Below are positions 54,883-63,948 of a stretch of DNA of 64,000 nucleotides, piece by piece (position 1 is the first letter of the stretch; every line of letters begins with the position of its first letter). The position numbers and the translations under genes are program-made. The notes beneath the pieces are model-generated. The model was not told the origin of the DNA. It made no database searches and saw only the letters and a program-made list of their open reading frames with translations. The DNA is from Dethiobacter alkaliphilus. Lineage in GTDB: Bacteria; Bacillota; Dethiobacteria; DTU022; UBA8154. The stretch is taken from assembly GCA_016841605.1 (NCBI GenBank), contig JAENYV010000001.1, positions 517,377 through 581,376 of the forward strand, written 5' to 3'.

Positions 54883-54976
54883 GGTGCCTTCAATGGCCTT
54901 TTGCAATTGCGAGGAATTTTTGTTGCAAAACTGGGTAATTCTTTTTGCAACTTTGTTCATTTTTATTATGCAATCT
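54883..54976. repeat. Direct repeat flanking transposase fragment, right copy
   Basis: This is the second copy of the repeat at 54350-54461 (GGTGGTGCCTTCAATGGCC to TTTATTATGCAAT). Its presence on both sides suggests a duplication of an IS end or recombination between two insertions. Confidence 0.7.
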
Positions 54977-55352
54977 TATGAGTCATAAGTTCTAGCCATT
55001 CAAGCCACGTCCTCAGCATAGAGGAACTGCTCTTCGCTCTGTTTTTAGGCAATTGTACGATACAGTTTGGTTTTTCCGAAAGTGCCGAATTAAAAAAGTA
55101 CTCATCGCGGATGACCGAGAGCACGACTTCCACGGAGGGTATATCCCACCTGACGGTTCGAAGCCAACCGCCATATTTTCCCCAGACCAGGCGGTGATGC
55201 TTAACGGCCAGAATTTGCAGCAACCCAAGGGCGATACAGCCCAGGCTCACGAAACGCTCTATGGCATCCAGTTTTTGGGCAATCTTTTTTTGCACTTCTG
55301 GGTCTGTGATCTGGCTTAGGTCTATGTCATTTTTTTTGCTCAACCGGGGCAT
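54966..55352 (-). pseudogene. Transposase C-terminal region (downstream part of DUF4338-containing relic)
   Basis: A 128-codon reverse frame starts PRLSKKNDIDLSQITDPEVQ and contains RFVSLGCIALGLLQILAVKH and LRTVRWDIPSVEVVLSVIRD, a pattern seen at the end of transposases. It overlaps the end of the DUF4338 frame at 55340-55352, so both are probably pieces of one element read right to left. Confidence 0.5.
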
Positions 55353-55955
55353 TTTCTTAGACCAAAAATGATACAGGAAGTAAAGGCCATGATTAGGGAG
55401 CGGGCTGTTCTGTCCCCATTAGCATAAAAGGGGTGGGAAAGGCAGGCGCTTAATTGCTGGACGGAATCGTTGTACAAAGGCCTGGCCAAGTAGGTCTTAA
55501 TCTGGCCGTGAGGATAATATTTTCCGTTGCTACGCCGAAAACCCTGGGTCTTCCCAAGAGGAATGAACCCGGCTGCGCGGTAGCAACTACCCCGAAAGAG
55601 GGCGTGATCTACAAAGGTTTCGAGCAGCACCGGGTGGCTGTACTTTTCCAGCCAGTCCTGCGAAATACGTTTAAAAGAAAATGCTAGGGTTTTAGAGGCA
55701 AGATTTGGAATTTGAACATCCGGTAGGAAGAAAGCGTGAGTTGTTGACAATATATTTTAGCCTTTGCATTCTTTGCGAGATGCTCCAGCCGATCCATTGG
55801 TCCCGGGGAGCGCTGGTGAAAGTGCCGACCCAGCTGCTATCCAGCAGTGCAACATAGCGGATGGACTCACCGACAAGGTGCTTAAACCCAGGTAATGATG
55901 TCCTTTCATGAGCTGGTCTCACGGCTCCCGTTCGCTGTCTATGATGGGGCGTACA
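55340..55955 (-). pseudogene. DUF4338 (DruA-like) transposon-type protein, frameshifted
   Basis: Two reverse frames carry the family's landmarks in order: LVGESIRYVALLDSSWVGTF, RDQWIGWSISQRMQRLKYIV and NNSRFLP, then in another frame NLASKTLAFSFKRISQDWLE, PVLLETFVDHALFRGSCYRA and AAGFIPLGKTQGF. DUF4338 is the domain found in DruA of Druantia and in many transposase-like proteins; here no other Druantia gene is present and the coding frame is broken near 55720. A promoter-like TATAAT for the reverse strand lies near 56030. Confidence 0.7.
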
Positions 55956-56316
55956 ACCAACTGGTTCAGGTCAACGTGTCCGTTTTCTTGCATCACGTCT
56001 TGCTCCTTTCTGGTCTTGTTTCCCTGAATTATAGCGGAAAAACCGGAAAAAAGTAAGTCCCCTAACTGGAAGCAGTTGGTCATATAAATCTTGAAGACTT
56101 TGCTGGGCGGGATGGCGCTCGAAACCTGACTACTGACTAATCGAGAATGGTGATTTTGTTTTCAAAGAACATGGCTTAAATAGTAATATTTAGGCTGAAA
56201 ACTTCTGACTCTCAAGATGCAATAAATAGACAAAGGATTTAAAATTTTTCGTAATTCTAAGAATAACGGAGATATTGAAAGATATTTATCAATAAAAGAG
56301 ATAGGAGGAGCATTTA
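55956..56316. other. Intergenic stretch, no gene seen
   Basis: This region contains the 5' flank of the reverse-strand relic and the leader of ugd with its ribosome site (ATAGGAGGAGC). The phrase ATGCAATAAATA echoes the ends of the nearby direct repeats. Nothing else could be assigned. Confidence 0.4.
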
Positions 56317-57483
56317 ATGAAAATTGCTGTAGCAGGAGTGGGCTATGTTGGTTTATCCATCGCAGTTCTGTTAGCGCAGCACAATGAAGTGACGGCCTTA
56401 ACGACTACTCCAAAAAAAGTGGGTATGCTTAATAGTAAAGAATCGCCCATTAAAGATGCTGAGATTGAGGAATTTTTAAGAAAAAAGAATTTAAACCTAA
56501 CGGTAACCACCGACAGGGTGAACTTTTATAGAGATGCAGAGTTTGTAATTGTCGCCACGCCAACAGACTATGACCCGATTAAAAACTATTTTGATACAAG
56601 CACTGTTGAAACTGTAATTGATGAAGCCCTCTCAATCAACCCGGATACGGTGCTTGTAATTAAATCTACCGTGCCGGTGGGGTATACGGAGAAAATGAAT
56701 GAGCAATTTAAAACGGACAAGATTATTTTCTCCCCGGAATTTCTGAGAGAAGGGAAAGCACTCTACGATAACCTTCATCCTTCAAGGATTATTGTAGGTG
56801 AAAAAACACAACGAGCAGAGAAGTTTGCAGACCTGTTAGCACAAGGAGCAATTAAAAAGGATATCCCCGTATTGTTTACCAGCTCAACGGAAGCAGAGGC
56901 AATTAAACTATTTGCTAATTCCTACCTGGCAATGAGGGTGGCTTTTTTCAATGAGTTGGACTCCTACGCAGAGGTCAGAGGTTTAAATACACAACAAATT
57001 ATTGACGGTGTCTGCCTTGATCCGCGCATCGGAAGCCACTACAACAATCCTTCCTTTGGTTACGGCGGCTACTGCCTCCCGAAAGATACCAAGCAGCTTT
57101 TAGCTAATTATGCTGATGTTCCCAATAATATTATCGGAGCAATAGTAGATGCCAATAGAACGAGAAAAGATCATATTGCCGATATGATCTTAAAGAGAAA
57201 ACCCAAGATAGTAGGGATTTATAGGTTAACGATGAAGATGGATTCTGATAATTTTCGCCAATCAGCAATTCAAGGCGTCATGAAGCGCATCAAGGCTAAG
57301 GGTATTGAAGTTGTGGTCTACGAGCCGGTCATGGAGGAAGACACATTCTATAATTCCAGAGTAATCAAAGACTTTGCTGAGTTTAAACAGATAACAGATG
57401 TGATTGTGGCCAATAGGTTATCAGATGAGATTAGAGATGTTGAAGATAAGGTCTATACGAGGGATTTGTTTACCAGGGATTAA
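56317..57483 (+). CDS. ugd: UDP-glucose 6-dehydrogenase (short type)
   Basis: The product has 388 residues. The NAD-binding [20 protein letters not shown] is at the N-terminus. [16 protein letters not shown] and [20 protein letters not shown] follow, and the catalytic Cys lies in [15 protein letters not shown] near residue 253. The length fits the short Escherichia/Klebsiella-type Ugd. It makes UDP-glucuronate for the polysaccharide. The transposase relics separate it from capG, so it probably has its own promoter. Confidence 0.92.
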   Translation: MKIAVAGVGYVGLSIAVLLAQHNEVTALTTTPKKVGMLNSKESPIKDAEIEEFLRKKNLNLTVTTDRVNFYRDAEFVIVATPTDYDPIKNYFDTSTVETVIDEALSINPDTVLVIKSTVPVGYTEKMNEQFKTDKIIFSPEFLREGKALYDNLHPSRIIVGEKTQRAEKFADLLAQGAIKKDIPVLFTSSTEAEAIKLFANSYLAMRVAFFNELDSYAEVRGLNTQQIIDGVCLDPRIGSHYNNPSFGYGGYCLPKDTKQLLANYADVPNNIIGAIVDANRTRKDHIADMILKRKPKIVGIYRLTMKMDSDNFRQSAIQGVMKRIKAKGIEVVVYEPVMEEDTFYNSRVIKDFAEFKQITDVIVANRLSDEIRDVEDKVYTRDLFTRD

Positions 57484-57627
57484 TATGTTGAAGCTATAAT
57501 ATATTCAGGAAATGAGACGCGATTTGGCAGGGGAAGCGAGACCCATTGTCGGAAAAAATAGTCTTTGAAGCCTTCAAAGAAGAACGCTTGATTACTATTG
57601 CCTCAGACTATGGGATTGTCTAGATAG

Positions 57628-58020
57628 AATAATGCATCTTTTCGTGTAAGGCTTCTAAAGTTATGATATAATTACAGTATCCAATTTATAGGAGGTGCTT
57701 AAATTGGATACTGTAAGAGATAGGGCAATAAACATTATTAAAAATCCTCCTAGTGACATATCCTTAAAAGAAATTATTGAGCAGTTAAGAATTATGGTAA
57801 TGAATAAGAAGAGAGTCCTTTGCTTAAGTGGTGGATTATTTAATATGATTTCCATATATTGCGTATATTTGTTTGATATAATAATAGAAAAACTTGTAAC
57901 TCCAAAAAGAAAACTGGATTTATAAGACGCGTATTAATAATGTGAAAGGTTTGAAATAATCCATGTTAGAAGCAATTAGGCTTTATAATTTCATTAGGTT
58001 TTAAACTAATCGTGTGCTAT
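57628..58020. repeat. Duplicated block, left copy (internally deleted)
   Basis: From AATAATGCATCTTTTCGTGT through the antitoxin-like start, and again from TGGTAATGAATAAGAAGAGA to TTTTAAACTAATC, the DNA repeats 63418-63948 with few changes. About 160 bases that hold the 3' half of the antitoxin-like gene are deleted here near 57793. The preceding 57484-57627 hold a short unassigned frame ending LITIASDYGIV. Confidence 0.8.
57704..57925 (+). pseudogene. Antitoxin-like gene with internal deletion
   Basis: It starts at TTG 57704 behind GGAGGTG like its intact twin at 63494. After about 30 codons (LDTVRDRAINIIKNPPSDIS, LKEIIEQL) a deletion fuses it to downstream non-coding sequence (RIMVMNKKRVLCLSGGLFNM), giving a frame that is unlikely to be functional. 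Confidence 0.7.
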
Positions 58021-58070
58021 AATGAAAAAAGAAGTGAGTAAATTATTAAGTAATAATTGGAGGATTTTGT

Positions 58071-58292
58071 ATGAGAATAAATGAAATCGCCCAAGAAATA
58101 GATAAGCTGGATGTAACGGAAAAGTTGCTACTAGTCAAAGACATCTGGGATGGAATCGCTCAAAGTAATGTCAAACTTCCAATGTCAGAATTGCAAAAAG
58201 AAGAGTTGGATAGACGATACCATGATTATAAAAGTGGGAAACTAAAGCTGTATAACTGGAAAGACGTACATCAGGATTTAAGAGGCAAATAA
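58071..58292 (+). CDS. Addiction-module antitoxin (TIGR02574-type)
   Basis: The product has 73 residues. It reads RINEIAQEIDKLDVTEKLLL, VKDIWDGIAQ and LDRRYHDYKSGKL, matching small antitoxins named putative addiction module component, which pair with RelE/ParE toxins. The ATG follows TTGGAGG. The stop overlaps the toxin start by one base. Confidence 0.8.
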   Translation: MRINEIAQEIDKLDVTEKLLLVKDIWDGIAQSNVKLPMSELQKEELDRRYHDYKSGKLKLYNWKDVHQDLRGK

Positions 58293-58579
58293 TGAATATT
58301 CGCTATACTGAAAGATCAAAGAATGAAGTTCAAACAGCTTTTGATTGGTATAACAAGCAAAGAAAAGGACTAGGTTATGAATTTCTTGATTGTGTTGAAG
58401 CATCTTTAAATAACATCGAAAAGTTTCCAGAAATGTATGAGGAGTGTCATTCTAATTTTAGAAGATGTATTGTCAGAAAATTTCCATATGAAATATTCTA
58501 CACTATTGAAGAATCAGAAATAGGAATACTAACTTCACTGCCCGGTCGGGATTTCCAATTAAAAGCAGTAGGGTCGTAA
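58292..58579 (+). CDS. RelE/ParE family toxin
   Basis: The product has 95 residues. It begins NIRYTERSKNEVQTAFDWYN and has LGYEFLDCVEASLNNIEKFP, FRRCIVRKFPYEIFYTIEE and a C-terminal LTSLPGRDF, the RelE/ParE fold pattern. It is translationally coupled to the preceding antitoxin. Whether it cleaves mRNA or poisons gyrase cannot be decided from sequence. Confidence 0.87.
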   Translation: MNIRYTERSKNEVQTAFDWYNKQRKGLGYEFLDCVEASLNNIEKFPEMYEECHSNFRRCIVRKFPYEIFYTIEESEIGILTSLPGRDFQLKAVGS

Positions 58580-58902
58580 CCTGCTGCTTTCTGTAAAGAA
58601 ATGATGTTTGGGATATGCGGGAAACATGAATTTGAATGGTTCACTTTTGATAAAACTGAAGAAGCAATGTTGCATGATGTTGGGCAGCCCATTTAGTCAC
58701 TTTGAAAATGTGCTCCAAATTCAAGAGAACACGAGCAATGGACCAAGAAAATTATTTTGCATGATGAGTCAGTAAATGCTATTTTAACAAAGGTTGAACC
58801 TCAGCTTCCGAGCAAACTTGTAGAACTCTTTGATAAAATCATTGCCCTTCATTTTTTTTGGAGATGATTAGCAGTCAACTTGATGTGGATCGTTTTGACT
58901 AT
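58580..58902. other. Intergenic relic, unassigned
   Basis: Two short broken frames are seen (FGICGKHEFEWFTFDKTEEA and EEAMLHDVGQP; then WTKKIILHDESVNAILTKVE followed by PQLPSKLVELFDKIIA). They look like fragments of one small protein, but no family could be recognised. Confidence 0.3.
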
Positions 58903-59056
58903 AATGCTGCAGGTTTAAATAATCGAAAAAACATTTGCATAATTTTTATAACAAGCAGGAAATGGGCTTCTTGTGGCGAACTTATGTATGTATATGTTGT
59001 CCGTTTTTTATCATATTTTATGACTGGCCAATATATGATAAAATCAGGAAAGGAAG
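58903..59056 (+). repeat. Leader repeat of Rpn-like genes, left copy
   Basis: It matches 61732-61895 (TGCAGGTTTAAATAATCG, TATGTATGTATATGTTG, TTATCATATTTT, CAATATATGATAAAAT, GGAAAGGAAG). It includes the inverted repeat TATCATAT/ATATGATA at 59009-59016 and 59033-59040. Each copy directly precedes an Rpn-like gene start. A shorter echo (GCCGCAGGTCTAAATAATCG) is at 60373. Confidence 0.7.
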
Positions 59057-59060
59057 ACAA

Positions 59061-59340
59061 ATGGAGAGACTGGACCACGACCGTCTTTTCAAAGAATTAT
59101 TGACGACCTTTTTTCTGGAATTTAATCGGGTGAGGAAGGTTTTGTTCTGATTCATATTGAGCCCTAGCAAATTCACTACCTGGAGCTGCCAAAGCTAGCA
59201 GATGAAAAAAGCATCGAAGCCCTGGCCGGCATTGAGCTGTGGATAGCCTTTTTAAAAGAAGCCGGCAAAGAAGGCAGCGAAGAAAAATTAAGGAAATTAA
59301 AGGAAAGGAGCGAAAGAGCGAAGAAGAACTCCTTGAATTG
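59061..59340 (+). pseudogene. Rpn-like transposase/nuclease remnant
   Basis: ERLDHDRLFKELLTTFFLEF at the start matches the gene at 61899. Most of the nuclease core is deleted, then GEEGFVLIHIEP and LELPKLADEKSIEALAGIEL follow in other frames. Several stops make it non-functional. The next ORF (59333-59590), with LYNLHFKRNGMGISGLSYSA, is not recognised and is not called as a gene. Confidence 0.65.
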
Positions 59341-59599
59341 CTTAGAGGGGGGGGATGATCGGTATCTCCTTCCTTCGATAGGTCCTATGAGAGTTTCCTT
59401 GCTTTACAATCTACATTTTAAAAGAAACGGAATGGGGATTAGCGGTCTATCTTACAGTGCACTTCTGAATGATGCAGTACCAGAAGGTTATGACCAAATT
59501 ATTTTGTTAAATGGAGTAACCTTTGATACTGTTACACTATCACCTAGAACAGGCAATTTCATAAAAAAAGCTGTACGTAACCTAAAATGAGGTGGAAAC

Positions 59600-60019
59600 A
59601 TGTTGGATTTAAGCAGCTTAAGGAAAGCAGTTTTATCAATAGAGAGGGCTCTAAGCTTTGCAAGTGAAAGACTGGCTATTAGCAATATATCAGTTGAAGA
59701 GAAAGAGGTTATTCAAGCTGGTGTCATTCAAAATTTTGAGTTTACCTATGAGCTATGTTGGAAGTTTATGAAACGATGGCTTGAATTAAACCTTGTGCCG
59801 GGACTATTGGACGGAGCATCAAGAAAAGAATTATTTAGAAATGCACTTGAGCAGAAACTGATATCCGATTTTTTTTCATGGGTTCGTTATCATGAACTTA
59901 GAAATTTAACTTCACATACTTATAATAGGGAAGTAGCAGATGAGATTTATTCCATTACCAGCCATTTTTTAGAAGATGCCACTTATTTACTTAAAGCATT
60001 GGAGGCTCGTAATGATTAA
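59600..60019 (+). CDS. HEPN-type toxin / nucleotidyltransferase substrate-binding protein (HI0074 family), second module
   Basis: The product has 139 residues. EVIQAGVIQNFEFTYELCWK parallels the first module, and RNLTSH near residue 111 gives the R-x4-H HEPN motif. Identity to the 25995 gene is only moderate, so this module was acquired separately. It overlaps the MNT gene by eight bases. Confidence 0.83.
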   Translation: MLDLSSLRKAVLSIERALSFASERLAISNISVEEKEVIQAGVIQNFEFTYELCWKFMKRWLELNLVPGLLDGASRKELFRNALEQKLISDFFSWVRYHELRNLTSHTYNREVADEIYSITSHFLEDATYLLKALEARND

Positions 60020-60311
60020 ATTAAATGGAAAAGAACTACGCCTAGTAAAAAATATCCTCAAAAGCTATGCTTCAAACTTTGAGGTTTTAATATTCGGTTC
60101 CCGGGTTAACGGGAATACTCATAAACATTCCGATTTAGATATAGCTTTAAGAGGCCCGGATAAGATAGACCTTTTACTCCTTGCGGAAATTAAGGATGAA
60201 TTTCAAGATTCCGATCTTTCGTTTCGAGTCGATATTATAGATTTTAATAGAATTTCGTCAGAATTTCAAACAATCATATTAAGTAATTCTTCTATTCTAG
60301 AATTAAATTAG
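60012..60311 (+). CDS. MNT-type nucleotidyltransferase antitoxin, second module
   Basis: The product is about 99 residues from ATG 60012; an earlier frame start at 59976 lies within the HEPN gene. The GS-x10-DxD signature is complete in FGSRVNGNTHKHSDLDIALR, and the third Asp lies in VDIIDFNR. It is the partner of the upstream HEPN protein. Confidence 0.85.
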   Translation: MIKLNGKELRLVKNILKSYASNFEVLIFGSRVNGNTHKHSDLDIALRGPDKIDLLLLAEIKDEFQDSDLSFRVDIIDFNRISSEFQTIILSNSSILELN

Positions 60312-60343
60312 GGGATGCCCTTCACCGGGTGTCCCGTTTTTTT
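60312..60343 (+). terminator. Intrinsic terminator of the HEPN/MNT operon
   Basis: GGGATGCCC (60312-60320) pairs with GGGTGTCCC (60327-60335) over a six-base loop and is followed by seven T (60337-60343). It begins immediately after the MNT stop codon. Confidence 0.85.
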
Positions 60344-60440
60344 GTTTACTGCACATAAACAGGGTTATTTGCCGCAGGTCTAAATAATCGTAAGCGCTTA
60401 AACAACAGTCATTAACAAAAAGAGGGGGAAGAGCTTTATT

Positions 60441-61457
60441 TTACTTTTTAAGAAAATCATCTAAGTCTTCTAAAGAAGTAAGATCAAAAATATTATCCAA
60501 AATAAGGCTAAGAGTATCAGCGTCTGCTTTTTGGATTTTGTTTTTTATTTTTTTCGGCAAAGAGCCAAATTTTTTGGTTAATAGGCTTAATGCCGTTTCA
60601 GATTTTGCGCTGAGAAAACCCTTTTTCATACCTTTTTTCATACCTTTTTCTATACCTTTTTCCATGCCTTCGTTAATTAATTTTTCAGCAATAGTCATAA
60701 TAATTTCACTCCCTTCCAGGGATATTTCTTTAACTGCATTGTAAATATCTTCAAACTCTATGTCTTTTCGAGTGCTCATAATGTATCTGATTAATGTTTC
60801 AAGGTAGTCAATGCCTCTTGTTCTTTTATTTAATTCTTCCATTGCCATGAATAACATTTTTACTGCATCCATGAATTCAGCGGTTTCTTTTTTAAAGATG
60901 GCTTTTAGCATTTCCAGAAATATTTTTAGCTTAACGTTGCCTTTTATTTCTTTATCGCTTAATGGCGAAAAGTCATATAAAATATAATTAAAGTCCGGTA
61001 TGTATCTTTTTATACTATCCGGAAGATTTTCCATGTCAATGATGCCGGAAAGGGTTTGTTTTACGCTCCATTTTTCTTTACCGTGGTAAATGACCAAGGG
61101 AATAATAATGGGCAAAGTAAGAAATTTTTCTTTATCAACTTTTTGCTCCCAAATATTAACCATGTATTTTAGTAGCTGTAATGCTGTTGTTTTGAGGAAG
61201 GAACTTTTATGTTCAAATAAAAAGTAAAGGTATGTTTCTTTGCCTTTGATGCTGGTTTTATATAGTATGTCGGAAAATGCTTCCTGTAATTCTTTTTCAA
61301 TAAAGCTGTCTTTTTGAACTGAGAGGTTATCCAGGTCTATTAATTCGATAATATCTTGCGGCAGGTAGTTTGTTAAAAAGTCATGTGCAGTTTCTATATC
61401 TCCCATTGTTTCTTTAAAAAACTTGTCGTGGGGTTGGTTAATAAGGCTCATAATCAT
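60441..61457 (-). CDS. Rpn family recombination-promoting nuclease/putative transposase
   Basis: The product has 338 residues and appears intact. QPHDKFFKETMGDIETAHDF and LTNYLPQDI at the start, FSDILYKTSIKGK with the metal-binding Asp, and YFLFEHKSSFLKT with the E-x-K of a PD-(D/E)XK nuclease are visible. VIYHGKEKW follows. The C-terminus has a Gly/Lys repeat (EKGMEKGIEKGMKKGMKKGF) common in this family. Rpn proteins are RecA-independent recombination nucleases and behave like selfish genes. Confidence 0.85.
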   Translation of the reverse strand: MIMSLINQPHDKFFKETMGDIETAHDFLTNYLPQDIIELIDLDNLSVQKDSFIEKELQEAFSDILYKTSIKGKETYLYFLFEHKSSFLKTTALQLLKYMVNIWEQKVDKEKFLTLPIIIPLVIYHGKEKWSVKQTLSGIIDMENLPDSIKRYIPDFNYILYDFSPLSDKEIKGNVKLKIFLEMLKAIFKKETAEFMDAVKMLFMAMEELNKRTRGIDYLETLIRYIMSTRKDIEFEDIYNAVKEISLEGSEIIMTIAEKLINEGMEKGIEKGMKKGMKKGFLSAKSETALSLLTKKFGSLPKKIKNKIQKADADTLSLILDNIFDLTSLEDLDDFLKK

Positions 61458-61728
61458 CCTTTCTGCACATACTCTGAGATATTTTAATTATAGCATGGGG
61501 AAGCTTTGCACTTCAAGCGGAAAATTAAGAAATCTTCACAGGGAAGAAGTTGGGATGCACTACTAATGCTTTCTTTTTGATAGTTAAGTTAAGCTTACAC
61601 CCCGGAAAGAAGTGGTCCAGCAGCAGGCTAGCCGAGTAATTACCCACCTTTTTCAAATAATAGTCACAATATTTTTATGATTTTAATGTGGGTTATTTTT
61701 ATGCTTAGTGCGATACAAGAGTATATGC
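61458..61728. other. Intergenic stretch, no gene seen
   Basis: This holds the promoter side of the reverse-strand rpn-like gene (its ribosome site lies near 61465 on the reverse strand). A short phrase (AGAAGTGGTCCAGCAGCAGGC) recalls bases near 62529 in the Rpn-like relic, so this is probably decayed copy DNA. Confidence 0.35.
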
Positions 61729-61731
61729 TGC

Positions 61732-61895
61732 AATAATGCCGCAGGTCTAAATGATCAAAAAAAATTCGCAAAATTTATGATAAATAAGCAGGGATCAGGC
61801 TTCCAATGGAGAACATATGTATGTATATGTTGCTCGTTTTTTATCATATTTTAGAACGGGTCAATATATGATAAAATAAGGAAAGGAAGTCAAGA
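61732..61895 (+). repeat. Leader repeat of Rpn-like genes, right copy
   Basis: This is the counterpart of 58903-59056. It contains the inverted repeat TATCATAT (61842-61849) / ATATGATA (61866-61873) and the AAGGAAAGGAAG ribosome-site region just before the gene at 61899. Confidence 0.7.
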
Positions 61896-61898
61896 CCA

Positions 61899-62824
61899 TT
61901 GAAGACACTGGACCACGACCGTCTTTTTAAAGAATTATTGACGACCTTTTTTCAGGAATTTATGGAAGCCTTTTTTCCTGAAGCAGACCGGATGTTAGAC
62001 TATAGTTATCTGGAGTTTCTGACCCAGGAAGTTTTTACCGACGTAACCATTGGAGAGAAAAAGTATATTGATATTCTCGTTAAAACTCGCCTTTCGGGTG
62101 AGGAAGGATTTGTCCTGGTCCATATTGAGCCCCAGGCCTCGAAGAAAAAGAATTTTGCCCGTCGCATGTTTCGCTACTATGCCATGTTATTTCTGAAACA
62201 CGATATGAGGATTCTCCCGGTAGCTGTCTTATCGCATAAGACCAAAAAAGAAGAGCCGAGCTCGTTTGCAATTTCCTTCCCCTTTCACAAGGTTTTGGAT
62301 TTTAACTTTTTTCAGCTACACTTAAACGCCAAAATTGGAGAGACTACTTGGAGCAAAGCAATCCCGCAGCAGCAGCCTTAATGGCCTGTATGAATTATAC
62401 TAAAGACGAAAAAAAACAATTGAAGTTTGAATTTCTCAAGATGATCATGCGTCTTAAGCTGGATCCTGCCAGGTTACAGCTTTTGATCGGTTTTTTTGAG
62501 AGCTATGTAGTGCTTACACGTCGGGAAGAAGAATTGGTCCAGCAGAAGCTGGCGGAGACATTATCTCTGAAGGAGGTGGCGGAGATGACGGAAATTTTAA
62601 CTTCGTACCATTTGCGCGGTAAAGAGGAAGGTAAAAAGGAAGGAAGTATTGAAGCATTACAGGGCACTTTAATTAAGCAATTCCGTAGAAAATTAGGCAC
62701 CATTAGCAATGAAACGGAAAAGAAGATTCTTGAGACAAAGAATACTTCACTCTTGGAAAATGCTTTGGAAAACATTTTCGATTTGGAGAGCGAAAAAGAT
62801 CTCCTGGAGTTGCTTAATAAATAA
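61899..62824 (+). pseudogene. Rpn-like PD-(D/E)XK transposase/nuclease, frameshifted
   Basis: 61899-62381 carries KTLDHDRLFKELLTTFFQEF, KYIDILVKTRLSGEEGF and VLVHIEPQASKKKNFARRMF. 62348-62824 carries the C-terminal half (NPAAAALMACMNYTKDEKKQ, GKEEGKKEGSIEALQGTLIK). One single-base shift near 62330, inside the NWRDYLEQSNP region, separates them. A single correction would restore about 307 residues. The acidic-Gln motif EPQ replaces E-x-K. The C-terminal half may still be expressed alone. Confidence 0.75.
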
Positions 62825-62932
62825 ATATTTCCTGTGACAGGGATGGGATGAACGGTGTCTTCTTGTTTTTTTATCACATGATATGAGGATTTACCCTATG
62901 AAAAAGGCAGTAAATATTGGGAAGTGATAGAA

Positions 62933-63148
62933 ATGAAAATATTAAGTCCGATGATTGACTTTGTATTTAAAGCATTATCTGGGAGAGAAAATCAAACCAG
63001 CAAAATGCTATTAATAGACCTATTAAATGAAATATTAAAATCCAAGGGAGAAGACACTATAGTTAATTTAGTCTACTTAAACCCTTTTAATTATATTATG
63101 GGGATAAAATTGGTTATAAGTTTAAACAAACACCTGGGTTTAAAGTGA
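62933..63148 (+). pseudogene. N-terminal remnant of PDDEXK_2 transposase
   Basis: KILSPMIDFVFKALSGREN, MLLIDLLNEILKSKGED and VNLVYLNPFN match the first 55 residues of PD-(D/E)XK family transposases. The frame then runs into unrelated sequence and stops. The catalytic part is missing. Confidence 0.7.
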
Positions 63149-63419
63149 AAGAGCTTAGCTATTCAGAGATTGAAGTAATGGATGATATCAAAGTTTGCAG
63201 GTATAATACGGATAATAATGGTGGGAAACCTATAATCAGGGGCCTTAGGATTACGGTAGAGCAGATACTAAAAGCTCTCACTGGGGGAGCGCCCCGGCAT
63301 GAGCTCCTTGAAGATTATCCTGAGCTAGACCGGAAGACATTTAGGTCGTCCTGCTTTATGCCGCTGAACGGGTTGGAGAAGAAAGCGTATTTTGGGTTGA
63401 TGCAGGAAATTGGGTATAA
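63145..63419 (+). pseudogene. DUF433 family antitoxin-like gene, frameshifted
   Basis: GGKPIIRGLRITVEQILKAL followed by LEDYPELDRKTF is the DUF433 pattern of VapB-like antitoxins. After KTFR, near 63350, the frame is lost. The expected ending (VVLLYAAERVGEESVFW, VDAGNWV) is found in another frame up to the stop at 63417-63419. The usual DUF5615 PIN-like partner does not follow. Confidence 0.65.
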
Positions 63420-63948
63420 TAATGCATCTTTTCGTGTAAAGCTGTTAAAGTTATGATATAATTACAGTATCCAATTTATAGGAGGTGCTTAAATTGGATA
63501 CTGTAAGAGATAGGGCAATTAGCATAATTAAAAGGCTTCCTAGTGATATATCCTTAAAAGAAATTATTGAGCAGTTAAAATTTATTGATGATGAAGAAAA
63601 TATATCAATTTCAGCAGAAGCCGCAAATGATCCTGATTTAAAAAAAATGATTGCAGAAAGTCGGGCAGCCTATCAAGCAAAAGAATTTTCAACCACAAAA
63701 CAATTTTTAGAATTAATCTCAAATAGGTTTGGTAATGAATAAGAAGAGAGCCCTTTGCCTAAGTGGTGGATTATTTAATATGATTTCCATATAGTGCGTA
63801 TATTTGTTTGATATAATAATAGAAAAACTTGTACCTCCAAAAAGAAAACCTGGATTTATAAGACTCGTATTAATAATGTGAAAGGTTTGAAATAATCCAT
63901 GTTAGAAGCAATTAGGCTTCATTAGGTTTTAAACTAATCATGTGTTAT
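63418..63948. repeat. Duplicated block, right copy
   Basis: This is the full-length version of the block at 57628-58020, including the promoter-like TATGATATAATTACAG region, the antitoxin-like gene and the non-coding tail with GTGAAAGGTTTGAAATAATC. In 63743-64000, beyond the gene, no coding frame was recognised. Confidence 0.8.
63494..63742 (+). CDS. Small antitoxin-like protein, intact copy
   Basis: The product is about 82 residues from TTG 63494, with GGAGG eight bases upstream; a GTG at 63485 overlaps the ribosome site and is less likely. Helical N-terminus LDTVRDRAISIIKRLPSDIS, then LKEIIEQLKFIDDEEN and AANDPDLKKMIAESRAAYQA. The layout resembles antitoxins of RelE/ParE-type modules. It is the only complete one of three copies in the window (others at 22451 and 57704), and no toxin gene follows in the remaining bases. 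Confidence 0.6.
   Translation: MDTVRDRAISIIKRLPSDISLKEIIEQLKFIDDEENISISAEAANDPDLKKMIAESRAAYQAKEFSTTKQFLELISNRFGNE

Noticed and set aside
55340..55955. Druantia anti-phage system (DruA-like DUF4338)
   Set aside because: The gene is broken, fused to transposase-type sequence and not accompanied by DruB-E-like genes, so a transposon relic is the better reading.
57530..57627. DUF5615 PIN-like toxin remnant (frame ending LITIASDYGIV)
   Set aside because: Only about 15 residues resemble the family end and the frame is interrupted; too little to name.
59333..59590. 85-codon ORF as a gene
   Set aside because: It begins inside the Rpn-like remnant, has no ribosome site at its start and no recognised family, so coding status is not supported.
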